Shown here: piece after piece, positions 1 through 8,815 of the stretch
Position numbering within the stretch: the stretch's first letter is position 1
Layout: each line of letters opens with the position of its first letter
Origin: Anaerolineae bacterium
GTDB lineage: Bacteria; Chloroflexota; Anaerolineae; Aggregatilineales; J027
Assembly (NCBI GenBank): GCA_021463865.1
Contig: JAJTXY010000001.1
Span: 248,001-312,000 of the forward strand
DNA: 64,000 nucleotides
Direction of reading: 5' to 3'
Made by a program: the position numbers and the translations under genes
The notes under the pieces: generated by a model
What the model saw: the letters and a program-made list of their open reading frames with translations, nothing else
Databases searched by the model: none
What the model was told of the DNA's origin: nothing

Positions 1-2
1 TA

Positions 3-1082
3 ACTCAGGGGCCAATTATCAGGCTGGCAATTACCACCTGCTTTTTTGGTTTGTTGTGGTTAAGTGCTGTATTTATGGTTAATCGGCGTAGTGCGGAACG
101 ACGGCGTCGTAAGCAAGAGGGCTTGCCCCCATTGCCGAACGCATTTGCCCAACTAACAACTGCCCTCCGGCGGGTGAGTCAAAATTCGGTTACTCCGATG
201 CAACCGCAAACGGCCAGTGCCTCGGCAGGCTATGCTTCTAAAGTGCCACTGCCCGACCTCAATATGTTGACGAGCGACCTGCCCGAACCGGACTTTGATA
301 ATTTTGTGGCGATGGTAGATCAAATCCAGCAAGCGCCACCTGTTGCTGCACCCAAACCCACCAGTTCATTCGCTGCATTGGATACTCACGAAGGTGAATT
401 TGAGGAAATAAAGATGACCAATCAATCTTCTGGCAATGAATTCGTCGGCAATGATCCCCGTCGCAGCACCAGCACGATTTATATTGCTGGTAGTAACGAA
501 ATCCCAACCGACGCGGTTGAGGTCATGCGGGTTTGGCGAGATGTCAGCGATGGCTCCCTCATTATCCAGATGAACAACAAAGTCTTTCAGACGGTGGGTG
601 AGATGCAGGATCGCGGCCTTGCCAAGCGGTTCATCAGTCTTGTTCGTGATTTAGCGCAGATGGCGCGGGTCGGCGCTCAGGCGGTTGGGTTACCCGTTCC
701 CAATTTTGATTCAACGGCCTCAGTTGTTTCGGAACAGGGGGCATGGGCCGCACCCAAAACACCTATCAATCTACCCGCGCCTACTGGCCCGCGTCCCAGC
801 CAAGATTATTCCACTATGGAACCTCCATTGATTGTAACGGGCCTAGATCAGACTACGCCTGCCAATAATACGATTGCCGGACAAATTGAGGAACTACTGC
901 AATATCGTTTGATGCAGAATTCGATGTTCCAACACCGCAGCATTCATGTTCGCGCCAACCCTGATAACACCATTCGGATCGAGGCTGATGGACGTACCTA
1001 TCAACATGTGGATGAGGTGGTGGATGTGGATGTGCGTGAATTCATCCAGTCGGTGATTCGTGAATGGGAAGCCCGCCAATAA
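3..1082 (+). CDS. Membrane-anchored protein of unknown function (5' end probably outside window)
   Basis: The frame is open from the first bases, so the true start probably lies upstream; a TTG at 51 is the first possible start inside. The visible N-terminus is one hydrophobic helix (about 20 residues) followed by a basic stop-transfer stretch (VNRRSAERRRRK), so the rest is probably cytoplasmic. A Pro/Ser/Ala-rich linker follows. Two regions (about residues 163-205 and 290-340 counted from 51) share a pattern: a short beta-like strand, then FQTVGEM or YQHVDEV, then an amphipathic helix ending in LVRDLA or VIREWE. This suggests an internally duplicated small alpha/beta domain. I recognise no family. 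A good rho-independent terminator follows, so it ends its transcription unit before secA. Confidence 0.6.
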   Translation, partial: TQGPIIRLAITTCFFGLLWLSAVFMVNRRSAERRRRKQEGLPPLPNAFAQLTTALRRVSQNSVTPMQPQTASASAGYASKVPLPDLNMLTSDLPEPDFDNFVAMVDQIQQAPPVAAPKPTSSFAALDTHEGEFEEIKMTNQSSGNEFVGNDPRRSTSTIYIAGSNEIPTDAVEVMRVWRDVSDGSLIIQMNNKVFQTVGEMQDRGLAKRFISLVRDLAQMARVGAQAVGLPVPNFDSTASVVSEQGAWAAPKTPINLPAPTGPRPSQDYSTMEPPLIVTGLDQTTPANNTIAGQIEELLQYRLMQNSMFQHRSIHVRANPDNTIRIEADGRTYQHVDEVVDVDVREFIQSVIREWEARQ

Positions 1083-1121
1083 CCTAGTGGAAGTTTTTCA
1101 ACCCTAGTTGATATTCGACAG

Positions 1122-1152
1122 CACCGCTGACATACACCTGCGGTGTTTTTTT
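1122..1152 (+). terminator. Rho-independent terminator
   Basis: Arms CACCGC (1122-1127) and GCGGTG (1140-1145) enclose a 12-base loop, followed by seven T (1146-1152). It lies 40 bases after the membrane-anchored gene and before the secA promoter region. Confidence 0.8.
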
Positions 1153-1193
1153 ATTTTCGATGACGGGCCGGGAAATTTCTAATACGATTCAAG

Positions 1194-1222
1194 TCTTATG
1201 ACTGGAAGGGCTATGTTATAAT
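1194..1222 (+). promoter_or_regulatory. Candidate promoter of secA
   Basis: TATAAT at 1217-1222 is a perfect -10 box about 80 bases before the secA start. The hexamer 17 bases upstream (TCTTAT, 1194-1199) is a poor -35, so only the -10 is convincing. Confidence 0.4.
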
Positions 1223-1302
1223 TTTTCGGTGCGCTTTTTGCCGAACATCGTTGTATTTATCAAGAGCGCCATCCCTTAAAATATAGTGAGTGCGGGAATT
1301 CT

Positions 1303-4152
1303 ATGGTGAAGAAACTTATCAAATCAATCTTCGGGGATCCAAACGAAGGAAAACTGAAGCGTTACCGCCAAAAGGTTGAAGAAATCAACGCACTGGAACC
1401 CCAGTTGCAGAAAGAATCTGACGAGCAGTTACGCCAACGATCACTTAAACTGCGTGAAAAACATCAAGCGGGCACACCATTGGATGATTTGCTGGTAGAG
1501 GCTTTTGCGTTGGTACGCGAAGCCAGTCGCCGCACGATTGGCCTGCGCCATTTTGATGTGCAGTTGATCGGGGGTATGGTGCTGCATGAAGGCAACATTG
1601 CGGAAATGCGCACCGGCGAAGGGAAAACACTGGTTGCCACCCTGCCGCTCTATCTCAATTCACTGACCGGACGTGGCTCACATCTGGTCACCCCCAACGA
1701 CTACCTCTCTAAAGTCGGCTTGCAGCAAATGGGGCCGATTTATCATTTCCTCGGTGTTTCGTCGGGAGTGATTCAAAGCAGTGCCCAACAGCGGGGGTCG
1801 TTTCTCTATGACCCGGATTTCCATAGCAATGATGAGCGCTATGAAAATTTGCGCCCTGTGACCCGTAAGGACGCCTATAATGCCGATATAACCTATGGCA
1901 CGAATAACGAATTTGGCTTCGACTATTTACGCGATCATATGGTGCGTGACCTGCGGGAAAAAGTGCAGCGCGGGCATTACTTTGGCATCGTGGACGAAGT
2001 AGACAATATTTTGATTGACGAAGCCCGTACTCCTTTGATTATCTCCGGTACGGCCTCCGCCCCGTCTGACCTCTATCAATTGTTTGCCAAAATCGTGAAA
2101 CCTCTAAAACCCTCATCCGATGCCTCGGTGGAAAATGAAGAACCCGACGGTGATTACGTTTTGGATCAGCGTACCAAAGGTGTCTATCTGACCGAACAGG
2201 GCGTTGAAAAAGTGGAACGAGCTTTCAAAACATCGGGCCGGATGGTGGGAGATAATCTTTATAGCCCGGATAATGCCGATGTGATTCCTTATCTCGATAA
2301 TGCCCTGCGTGCCAATGTCGCCTATGAAATTGACCGGGATTACATCGTGGATGAGGGCGGTCAAGTCGTCATCGTGGACGAGTTCACTGGACGTTTGATG
2401 CACGGGCGGCGCTTCTCGGAAGGGCTGCATCAGGCGATTGAGGCGAAGGAAAATGTTGAAGTCCAGCGCGAAAACGTCACTCTAGGCACGATTACCTTCC
2501 AAAACTATTTCCGTATGTATGAGAAATTGGCAGGTATGACCGGCACGGCTATGACCTCGCTGGCCGAATTCCGCCAGATTTATAACTTGGATGTGGTCGC
2601 CATTCCCACCCACCGTCCTGTTATCCGTAACGATAACCAAGACGTGATTTATATGACTGAGGCCGCCAAATTTAATGCAGTGGTCGAGGATATTCGAGAG
2701 CGCCAACAGCAGGGTCAGCCTATTCTGGTGGGCACGGTAGCGATTGAAACCAGCGAACACCTCAGCAAATTGCTGAAAAAGGCAGGTATTGAACATACTG
2801 TCCTCAATGCCAAGCAGCACTTCCGTGAGGCCAATATTATTGCCCAAGCGGGCCGCCCCGGTGCGGTCACGATTGCGACCAATATGGCGGGGCGTGGGGT
2901 TGATATTTTGCTCGGCGGCAACCCAGAAGGGATGGCACGTGCCGATTTACAAAGTCAAGGGCTTGATCTGACCCAGCTTGAGCCAGAGGTGTGGAATGCG
3001 ACACTCGAAAAAGCCAAACAACAAGCTGCCCGTGACCGAGAAGTTGTTTTGGAGGCCGGGGGATTGTACGTATTGGGTACAGAACGCCACGATGCGCGTC
3101 GCATTGACAATCAGTTACGTGGTCGTGGGGGACGGCAGGGCGACCCCGGTGAAAGCTGTTTCTATCTCAGCCTTGAAGATAACTTGATGAAACGCTTCGG
3201 GGCAGAACGGGTGCGCGGCTTTATGCAGTGGGCCGATATCCCCGAAGACCAACCGATCCAGCACAGTTGGATTAGTAAATCCATTGAACAGGCCCAAGAG
3301 CGTGTAGAAGCCTATTATTTCGATATTCGCAAGCGCGTTTTGGAATATGACGATGTGGTCAACAAGCAGCGTCAGGCCATGTATAAACAACGTGACGAAA
3401 TTTTGACCGCTGACCCGGCCACATTGCGCGAGAAAATTCACCAACTGGTCGCCGCTGAAATTGGGGAGTTCTGCAAGACGTATCTGGTTGGCGAGCGTGA
3501 CGAATGGGATTTGGATGAAGTTTATCGTCAAGCCCTAACCATTTACCCTGTCCCGCCGGAAATCACACCCGACGTCCTTGAGGCCCAGAACAGCGCCGAA
3601 GATATTGAAGTTCTACTCCTCAAAGGTGCGCTGCAAGCCTATGACCGCAAGACGGAAGAACTGGGTGGGCCAGAAAATATGGCACAGGTGGAGCGTCAGG
3701 TCATTTTGCAGGCGATGGATTCGCTGTGGGTGCGTCACCTGACTGACCTTGATGTCCTACGCGAAGGCATTGGTTTGCAAGCCATTCGCCAGCGCGACCC
3801 ACTGGTAGAGTATAAGATTGAAGGTTTCCGTATGTGGCAAGACCTTCAAAACGAAATTCAATCCACGCTTGTTCGGAATATTTTCCGCGTCGAGATGGCT
3901 CGTCGCCAAGAACAAAAGGTCTCGAATGTGCGTGAAGGCCAGCAAATGGTTGACGCATCCAATGTCAGGACAAACGCGCCAACCTCTGCACCTGAACCCA
4001 CCCGCGCTGCCAACCGACCGGGCCGAAATGACCCCTGCTGGTGTGGGAGTGGCAAGAAATATAAACACTGCCATTACGAATCTGACCAGCAGGACCGCCA
4101 GCCTGTTGCTCGTACACAAACCAAATCAGCCCCACCCAGCCGTCGCCGTTAA
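1303..4152 (+). CDS. secA: Preprotein translocase subunit SecA
   Basis: ATP-driven motor that pushes unfolded preproteins through SecYEG. It has 949 residues. Visible signatures: the N-terminal SecA motif ending in the Walker A loop MRTGEGKT (102-109); Walker B with DEVD (231-234) and the downstream ILIDEARTPLI; the motif IV-VI region with TNMAGRGVDI and LRGRGGRQGDPG; and the helical scaffold/wing with SWISKSIEQAQ. A C-terminal SEC-C zinc motif (NDPCWCGSGKKYKHCH, about 909-924) normally binds SecB or the ribosome. A short acidic insertion (SSDASVENEEPDGDY) sits after the first ATPase half. The gene is alone between a terminator and a new promoter, as is usual for a housekeeping gene. Confidence 0.98.
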   Translation: MVKKLIKSIFGDPNEGKLKRYRQKVEEINALEPQLQKESDEQLRQRSLKLREKHQAGTPLDDLLVEAFALVREASRRTIGLRHFDVQLIGGMVLHEGNIAEMRTGEGKTLVATLPLYLNSLTGRGSHLVTPNDYLSKVGLQQMGPIYHFLGVSSGVIQSSAQQRGSFLYDPDFHSNDERYENLRPVTRKDAYNADITYGTNNEFGFDYLRDHMVRDLREKVQRGHYFGIVDEVDNILIDEARTPLIISGTASAPSDLYQLFAKIVKPLKPSSDASVENEEPDGDYVLDQRTKGVYLTEQGVEKVERAFKTSGRMVGDNLYSPDNADVIPYLDNALRANVAYEIDRDYIVDEGGQVVIVDEFTGRLMHGRRFSEGLHQAIEAKENVEVQRENVTLGTITFQNYFRMYEKLAGMTGTAMTSLAEFRQIYNLDVVAIPTHRPVIRNDNQDVIYMTEAAKFNAVVEDIRERQQQGQPILVGTVAIETSEHLSKLLKKAGIEHTVLNAKQHFREANIIAQAGRPGAVTIATNMAGRGVDILLGGNPEGMARADLQSQGLDLTQLEPEVWNATLEKAKQQAARDREVVLEAGGLYVLGTERHDARRIDNQLRGRGGRQGDPGESCFYLSLEDNLMKRFGAERVRGFMQWADIPEDQPIQHSWISKSIEQAQERVEAYYFDIRKRVLEYDDVVNKQRQAMYKQRDEILTADPATLREKIHQLVAAEIGEFCKTYLVGERDEWDLDEVYRQALTIYPVPPEITPDVLEAQNSAEDIEVLLLKGALQAYDRKTEELGGPENMAQVERQVILQAMDSLWVRHLTDLDVLREGIGLQAIRQRDPLVEYKIEGFRMWQDLQNEIQSTLVRNIFRVEMARRQEQKVSNVREGQQMVDASNVRTNAPTSAPEPTRAANRPGRNDPCWCGSGKKYKHCHYESDQQDRQPVARTQTKSAPPSRRR

Positions 4153-4169
4153 TTCATTCAATCCACTTG

Positions 4170-4200
4170 TAGGGGAGGGTGAGATACTTGCCTTCCCCTA
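4170..4200 (+). repeat. GC-rich hairpin after secA, possible interspersed repeat or terminator
   Basis: TAGGGGAGG and CCTTCCCCTA form a stem with one bulge around a 12-base loop. There is no T-run after it, so it is a weak terminator at best. The core resembles the GTAGGGGTAGGG...CCTACCC segment inside the inverted-repeat element at 13752-13876, which suggests a degenerate dispersed repeat. Confidence 0.45.
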
Positions 4201-4264
4201 GCCAAACCCCTCACCATATGGAAATGGTTGCATTTTTCAAACATCATAGGCGACCATCAAAAAG

Positions 4265-4274
4265 CCGCTATAAT
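4265..4274 (+). promoter_or_regulatory. Candidate -10 box for the KaiC/histidine kinase operon
   Basis: A perfect TATAAT (4269-4274) directly follows CCGC. It lies 57 bases before the ATG at 4331. No good -35 is seen at 16-18 bases. The CCGC next to the -10 recurs at several other candidate promoters in the window. Confidence 0.42.
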
Positions 4275-4324
4275 TGACTTAATCTAGGATGTAATAGCGG
4301 ATTTAACGTGGAAACTAGGACTAG

Positions 4325-4708
4325 GTGGTGATGGGGAGTAATCAAGAGGAACTGACGAGCCGCTTGATGGATGATATTGACCCCGACTTGTTGGAGTTTA
4401 TCCAGTTACGGGTCAATACATTTATCAAATGGGATTTGGTGCAGTTTTTCCACCGCAATCCGCATACCACTGATTTGCCCAACCAAATTGCTCAATATAT
4501 TGGGCGCGACCCCCGCATTGTTGCGCCAGAACTCAAAGCACTGGCGGCATCTGGCGTATTACATGAAGAAGAGCTTCAAGGGATGCGCATTTATACCCTC
4601 GCTCCCGATGACGACATGCGTCAACGCATCACCCGGTTTGTAGAGGCTTGTGAGGATCGCCAATTTCGCCTCAAAGCCATCTATCATGTCATTAAAGGGC
4701 TGCATTGA
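4325..4708 (+). CDS. Winged-helix-like regulatory protein
   Basis: A protein of 127 residues counted from the GTG at 4325, or 125 from the ATG at 4331; neither start has a strong ribosome site. The middle part (WDLVQFFHRNP, then LPNQIAQYIGRDPRIVAPELKALAASG) has the helix pattern of an ArsR/MarR-like winged helix: a recognition helix followed by a short hairpin (GMRIYTLAPDD). It is an inferred DNA-binding regulator or an adaptor using the same fold. The stop codon overlaps the start of the KaiC-like gene by four bases (ATGA), so the two are translationally coupled and probably work together. It is the first gene of a tight cluster ending in the histidine kinase. Confidence 0.7.
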   Translation: MVMGSNQEELTSRLMDDIDPDLLEFIQLRVNTFIKWDLVQFFHRNPHTTDLPNQIAQYIGRDPRIVAPELKALAASGVLHEEELQGMRIYTLAPDDDMRQRITRFVEACEDRQFRLKAIYHVIKGLH

Positions 4709-5517
4709 TGATACCTAGCATCCCAAATTTGCCGCGTTTGGCAACTGGTATCAGCGGTTTAGATGATATGCTGCAAGGCGGCTTTTTGCCCCGCACCGCC
4801 AATTTGATCGAGGGCGCTCCCGGCACAGGCAAAACTACGCTGGGGATGCAATTTATCCATCATGGCATTGCGGCGGATAATGAAGCGGGACTAATTTTGA
4901 CCTTTGAGGAATTCCCTATCCATTATTATCGGGACGCACTGGGTTTTGGCTGGGATTTTCAACACTATGAAAAAGAAAACCACCTACGGGTGGTCATGAC
5001 TAGCCCCGAAGTCACCCTGAGTGATTTGCAGCGCCTCGGTGGGATTTTGGAAGCACACGCCTCCCAAATTGGCGCACGCCGGGTTTTGATTGACAGTATC
5101 AGTCATTTTGAGCGTATCAGTAGTGATCCAGTGACGCTCCGCACGCTGGTTTATCAGTTTATCAATGTCCTCAAGCGTTTGGGCCTGACTGCCGTCCTGA
5201 CCCGTGAAAATCCGGCGCTATTGGGTGAGACACCAGAGGATGAAGAAGACCTTGCGTTTATTGCCGACAGCTATATTATGCTGCGCTACGTGGAGATTGA
5301 AAGCGCCCTTGCCAAAGCGCTCTTGGTACTAAAGCAGCGCGGCAGTAATCATGCCCGTGATATTCGGCAGTATCAAATTGGGGCAACTGGTATTGTGGTG
5401 CAAGAGCCGTTTGAAGGGGCACAGGGCGTGATGAGCGGCAGTCCGGTGATGACCATGCGAGACGCTTTCCAAAAAGCATTTTTTGCATCCAAAAATCGTC
5501 CGCCAGAAAAATCATAG
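4705..5517 (+). CDS. KaiC-like RecA-superfamily ATPase
   Basis: Single-domain KaiC/GvpD-type ATPase, 270 residues, compared with about 500 for the double-domain clock KaiC. The N-terminus has the family hallmark TGISGLDDMLQGGF, then Walker A GAPGTGKTT (37-45), the paired glutamates FEEF (67-70) and a Walker B-like RRVLIDSISHFE (125-135). The C-terminal part carries DIRQYQIGATGIVV, typical of KaiC-like proteins that form rings. It overlaps the winged-helix gene by four bases and is followed after eight bases by two small membrane proteins and then a sensor kinase. This suggests a signalling role, perhaps gating a kinase as KaiC does with SasA. That role is inference from context; the ATPase family assignment is secure. 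Confidence 0.88.
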   Translation: MMIPSIPNLPRLATGISGLDDMLQGGFLPRTANLIEGAPGTGKTTLGMQFIHHGIAADNEAGLILTFEEFPIHYYRDALGFGWDFQHYEKENHLRVVMTSPEVTLSDLQRLGGILEAHASQIGARRVLIDSISHFERISSDPVTLRTLVYQFINVLKRLGLTAVLTRENPALLGETPEDEEDLAFIADSYIMLRYVEIESALAKALLVLKQRGSNHARDIRQYQIGATGIVVQEPFEGAQGVMSGSPVMTMRDAFQKAFFASKNRPPEKS

Positions 5518-5525
5518 GGTGAACC

Positions 5526-5819
5526 TTGAGTCTAAATTTAAATCAAATTCTTTTATTTATCAGTTGGTTTGCTGGAACAGGCCTAATTTATATATTGGCG
5601 CTAATTGCTCGATTTTATGAGATTAATTCGGGTGAAAAGACCTATTACCGCTTTTTTGCGGCACCTCCCATTGTATTTGGCGCGGCAACGGCTCGTTATT
5701 CAAGTTTGGATCAATGGGGGGGCGATTGGCTTGGGGATGTATTACTCTTTGCAGGAGGGGCGGTCTTATTAGGGTTGTGTTATCATCTGTATCATCGCAT
5801 GACCAGTGGACGACCATAA
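5526..5819 (+). CDS. Small membrane protein
   Basis: A protein of 97 residues from a TTG start eight bases after the KaiC-like stop; AGGGTGA lies just upstream. It contains an N-terminal helix (ILLFISWFAGTGLIYILALI), an amphipathic segment with TYYRFFAAPPIVFGAA, and a C-terminal helix (VLLFAGGAVLLGLCYHLY). The YYRFF/A stretch has a counterpart (PLYRWFYVAAV) in the next gene, and both proteins place it after the first helix, so the two look like diverged partners. I recognise no family. Its position between an ATPase and a kinase suggests a membrane anchor or sensor component. Confidence 0.7.
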   Translation: MSLNLNQILLFISWFAGTGLIYILALIARFYEINSGEKTYYRFFAAPPIVFGAATARYSSLDQWGGDWLGDVLLFAGGAVLLGLCYHLYHRMTSGRP

Positions 5820-6162
5820 ACCGATGAAAGTCCTCACACTTCTAAGCTCTCTTGCTCCTATTGCTATCACCATTATGCTGGTCATCTTTGCCGAGTTAAG
5901 CCGTCGGTTGGGGGCTGTTGTCAAAACGGCCCCACTGTACCGATGGTTCTATGTCGCGGCGGTATTGACATTTTGTAGTTCGGTGGTGCGACTCCTCAGC
6001 ATTGAGTTCTCGCAGGAAGATTTTGAATATTCAAATGGGCAGGAAATTGCTGCCTACGCCTATACGTTCCCGCTGATGATGGGCTTGCTGCTGGCTTTAT
6101 GGGTTGCATGGCGCTATTGGGGATGGCTGATATATGCAGGAGAAGGAGACTCCCCAGCATAA
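5806..6162 (+). CDS. Small membrane protein, partner of the preceding one
   Basis: A protein of 118 residues if it begins at GTG 5806, overlapping the previous gene by 14 bases, or 112 residues from ATG 5824, which gives the more usual MKVLTLLSS start; neither has a clear ribosome site. Three membrane segments are visible: ITIMLVIFAELS, WFYVAAVLTFCSSVV, and FPLMMGLLLALWVAWRYWGWLI. Between the second and third is an acidic loop (EFSQEDFEYSNGQE) that could be a small extracytoplasmic sensor. No family is recognised. The following kinase starts 50 bases later. Confidence 0.68.
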   Translation: MDDHKPMKVLTLLSSLAPIAITIMLVIFAELSRRLGAVVKTAPLYRWFYVAAVLTFCSSVVRLLSIEFSQEDFEYSNGQEIAAYAYTFPLMMGLLLALWVAWRYWGWLIYAGEGDSPA

Positions 6163-6211
6163 GGCATCGTAAAAAATCGCTCAGAGAATTTAGGCCTTTA
6201 TTGATAATGAT

Positions 6212-8806
6212 ATGACCGCTTCAAGAATTGTGTCGAATGGTGTCTATCCCACACCTACTGCCATAGCGCTTTTGGTGGATGTGAACGGCATCATCCACTT
6301 TGTCACTGAAGATATAGAGCAATTATTGGGCATTCATGGATCGGCAGTGATCGGTAAATCCCTTTTCGATCTGATGCCGCCAGAAAAACAGGCACCAAGC
6401 CGGCATGAATGGTCAAAGTTCGTTCAGCATATTTTGGCAGAGGAACCTCATGCCCACAATTTTCAGACGATTTTAGTCGAAGGCGCTGGCAAATCTTTGC
6501 CGGTTCGTCTGAGGGTGACTCCCGTACCTAATCGAGATGAATTGTTGGTACAGATCGAACGTGAGACCAACAGTATTGAACGTGCCCAAACCCTTGCCCT
6601 GCAAAAGGTGATTTCGGCGATCACGACCCTCGACATTCGGGAAATACTAGACCTGATCTTGGATCAGGCAACTTATTTTATCCCATCTGACGGTGCAGTT
6701 ATTGTGGTTGAGGTCAACGATGATTTGCATCTGGTCAGCGAACGGGGGTATTTCGAATGGAAGGGTGTTCACTCCACCTATCCCTCAGCGGAAATTATGC
6801 GGGCGGAAACCACCCGAATTTTGCGCGAAACTCGCCGCCCCTTGATTATTGATGATTGCCAAAACGACCCACGCTGGCAGGTGTTGGGGGCTGAACCCTC
6901 CATTGCAAGCTGGTTAGGTGTGCCACTCGTCTTCCGGGATACGTTTTTGGGGATGCTGCATCTGTATTCATCAACGGCCCATTCATTTAATCAGAACGAT
7001 GCTAATCTCGCCATGAGTTTTGCCGAAGAAGCGGCGGTTGCTATTCACAACACGCGGCTGTATGAGGAAGCCCAAACCCGTGCCCAAATGCTTGAAACCC
7101 TGAATGATTTGGGGGTCGCAGTGAGTCGTTTGGATTTGCACGGGGTCTTGGAAATCGCCTATCAAAAACTGAGTCAGGTGATGGACACCCGCAGTTTTTA
7201 TATTGGTGTTTATAATCCGGAAACGCGCCAATTTTGGTTAACACAGACGTATGATGATGGTCAGCGCATTGATGACCTTGTAACGCCGATTGAGGAAGAA
7301 ACCGGGCTGGTCGGATGGGTATTTCATAACCGCAAACCGCTGATTATTCATGACGATAATCAAGACCTCTATCCCATTCCACCGATTACCTATGGTGGGG
7401 ATACGCGCAGCCTCGTTATTCTGCCATTAATGGTGCAGGATGAATTTGTTGGGGTGATTTCTGTACAGAGCTATATCCCTAATCGTTTTAATGAACAGGA
7501 TATTGCGGTGCTGCAATCCGTCGCCAGCCCCTTAGCGATTGCGATACGGAATGCGCAACTGTATGAAAATGCCAAACATCGCCTAGCCGAAGTTTCAGCA
7601 CTCCATGAGTTGGCACGAACTGTCACCAGCACCACCAGCACCGAGTCCATTAGTCAAATGGTTGTCAACAGCCTTCATGCGATTTTTCAATGTCAGGCGA
7701 GTGCGCTTTTGTTAGTTGAGGGTGATGAAGTGATTCTCAAGGCATCATCCGGCATCGCACCCGAATACATTCCACTCGCACGTTGGAAAATTGGTGAAGG
7801 GGTGGCCGGCAAAGTCGCCGCAACAGGCCAAACAATGTATATTCAAGATACCCAAGCAATTCCCGAATTCATATATTTGGAGCCAACTTTGCGTTCAATG
7901 TTGGCTGTGCCTTTGAATTTCAACGATCAGGTGATCGGGGTGCTGTCCATTGATAGTGATACACCCCATGCCTTTACTGCCGACCATGAGCGCGTCTTGA
8001 ATATCGTAGCCGCACAGGTCGCCGCCGCGATTGAAAATGCCCGGCTTTTACACGAGACCCGCCAGCGAACGGTTGAATTAGAAGATGCTTATCGCCGATT
8101 GCAGTCGCTGAATGAATTTCGAGAAGAATTGGTACACAACATCAGCCACGATTTGCGATCTCCGATGACGTTTGTCAAAGGTTACATTGAACTCATGCGG
8201 GAACTCATGCTTGGCCCGCTGACCGAGGAACAGGTTAACGCGCTGGAAGTGATTGACCGAAAATCAGACGCGATGCTGCGGCTCATTAACGAGATTTTGA
8301 GGATGAAAGATATTCGCCCCGATACGCTCGAATTCGTCGAGGCCGATCTCTGTGATATTGTTCAACAGCATATTGAGCAAGCGCAGTTGTCCTATGCAGA
8401 TAGCGGTGTTATTTTTGAACCTGCCCCTCGGCAAGACCCTCTGATGGTGCGCGTTGATTTAGATAAAATGGATCGGGTATTGGAAAATTTGGTTGCTAAT
8501 GCTGTCAAGTTTTCTCATGTGGGCGGACATGTACGCATCTATTGTGAGCCAAGCGAAGATCGTCGTCATGGACGGGTGATTGTGCAAGATGAAGGTATCG
8601 GGATTCCCAGTGATAAATTAAATTACGTGTTTAAGCGGTTTTTTCAGATAGATACTCCCGATGGTACACCTTTGGAAAGTGGTGTTGGTATTGGCCTCTC
8701 CATTGTGAAACAGATTGTAGAGGCGCATGACGGCAAAATCGAAGTAGAAAGCGAAGTAGGCAAGGGCAGCAAATTTTGGTTCACCCTGCCGCTTCGAGAA
8801 GGGTAA
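6212..8806 (+). CDS. PAS/multi-GAF sensor histidine kinase
   Basis: A soluble kinase of 864 residues. An N-terminal PAS domain (about 10-115, with [12 protein letters not shown]) is followed by three GAF domains (about 130-285, 300-455 and 465-620). Each GAF ends in the usual [13 protein letters not shown]-type helix, and a coiled linker leads to the kinase core. HisKA has the phosphoacceptor H646 in [12 protein letters not shown]. HATPase_c has the N-box around N763 ([11 protein letters not shown]), G1 DEGIGIP (793-799) and G2 [12 protein letters not shown]. There are no membrane helices, so the signal would be cytosolic or come from the two membrane proteins just upstream. No response regulator is adjacent; the single-domain receiver at 21975 is a possible but unproven partner. 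The adenosine deaminase starts nine bases later. Confidence 0.95.
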   Translation: MTASRIVSNGVYPTPTAIALLVDVNGIIHFVTEDIEQLLGIHGSAVIGKSLFDLMPPEKQAPSRHEWSKFVQHILAEEPHAHNFQTILVEGAGKSLPVRLRVTPVPNRDELLVQIERETNSIERAQTLALQKVISAITTLDIREILDLILDQATYFIPSDGAVIVVEVNDDLHLVSERGYFEWKGVHSTYPSAEIMRAETTRILRETRRPLIIDDCQNDPRWQVLGAEPSIASWLGVPLVFRDTFLGMLHLYSSTAHSFNQNDANLAMSFAEEAAVAIHNTRLYEEAQTRAQMLETLNDLGVAVSRLDLHGVLEIAYQKLSQVMDTRSFYIGVYNPETRQFWLTQTYDDGQRIDDLVTPIEEETGLVGWVFHNRKPLIIHDDNQDLYPIPPITYGGDTRSLVILPLMVQDEFVGVISVQSYIPNRFNEQDIAVLQSVASPLAIAIRNAQLYENAKHRLAEVSALHELARTVTSTTSTESISQMVVNSLHAIFQCQASALLLVEGDEVILKASSGIAPEYIPLARWKIGEGVAGKVAATGQTMYIQDTQAIPEFIYLEPTLRSMLAVPLNFNDQVIGVLSIDSDTPHAFTADHERVLNIVAAQVAAAIENARLLHETRQRTVELEDAYRRLQSLNEFREELVHNISHDLRSPMTFVKGYIELMRELMLGPLTEEQVNALEVIDRKSDAMLRLINEILRMKDIRPDTLEFVEADLCDIVQQHIEQAQLSYADSGVIFEPAPRQDPLMVRVDLDKMDRVLENLVANAVKFSHVGGHVRIYCEPSEDRRHGRVIVQDEGIGIPSDKLNYVFKRFFQIDTPDGTPLESGVGIGLSIVKQIVEAHDGKIEVESEVGKGSKFWFTLPLREG

Positions 8807-8815
8807 ACGAGAGCA

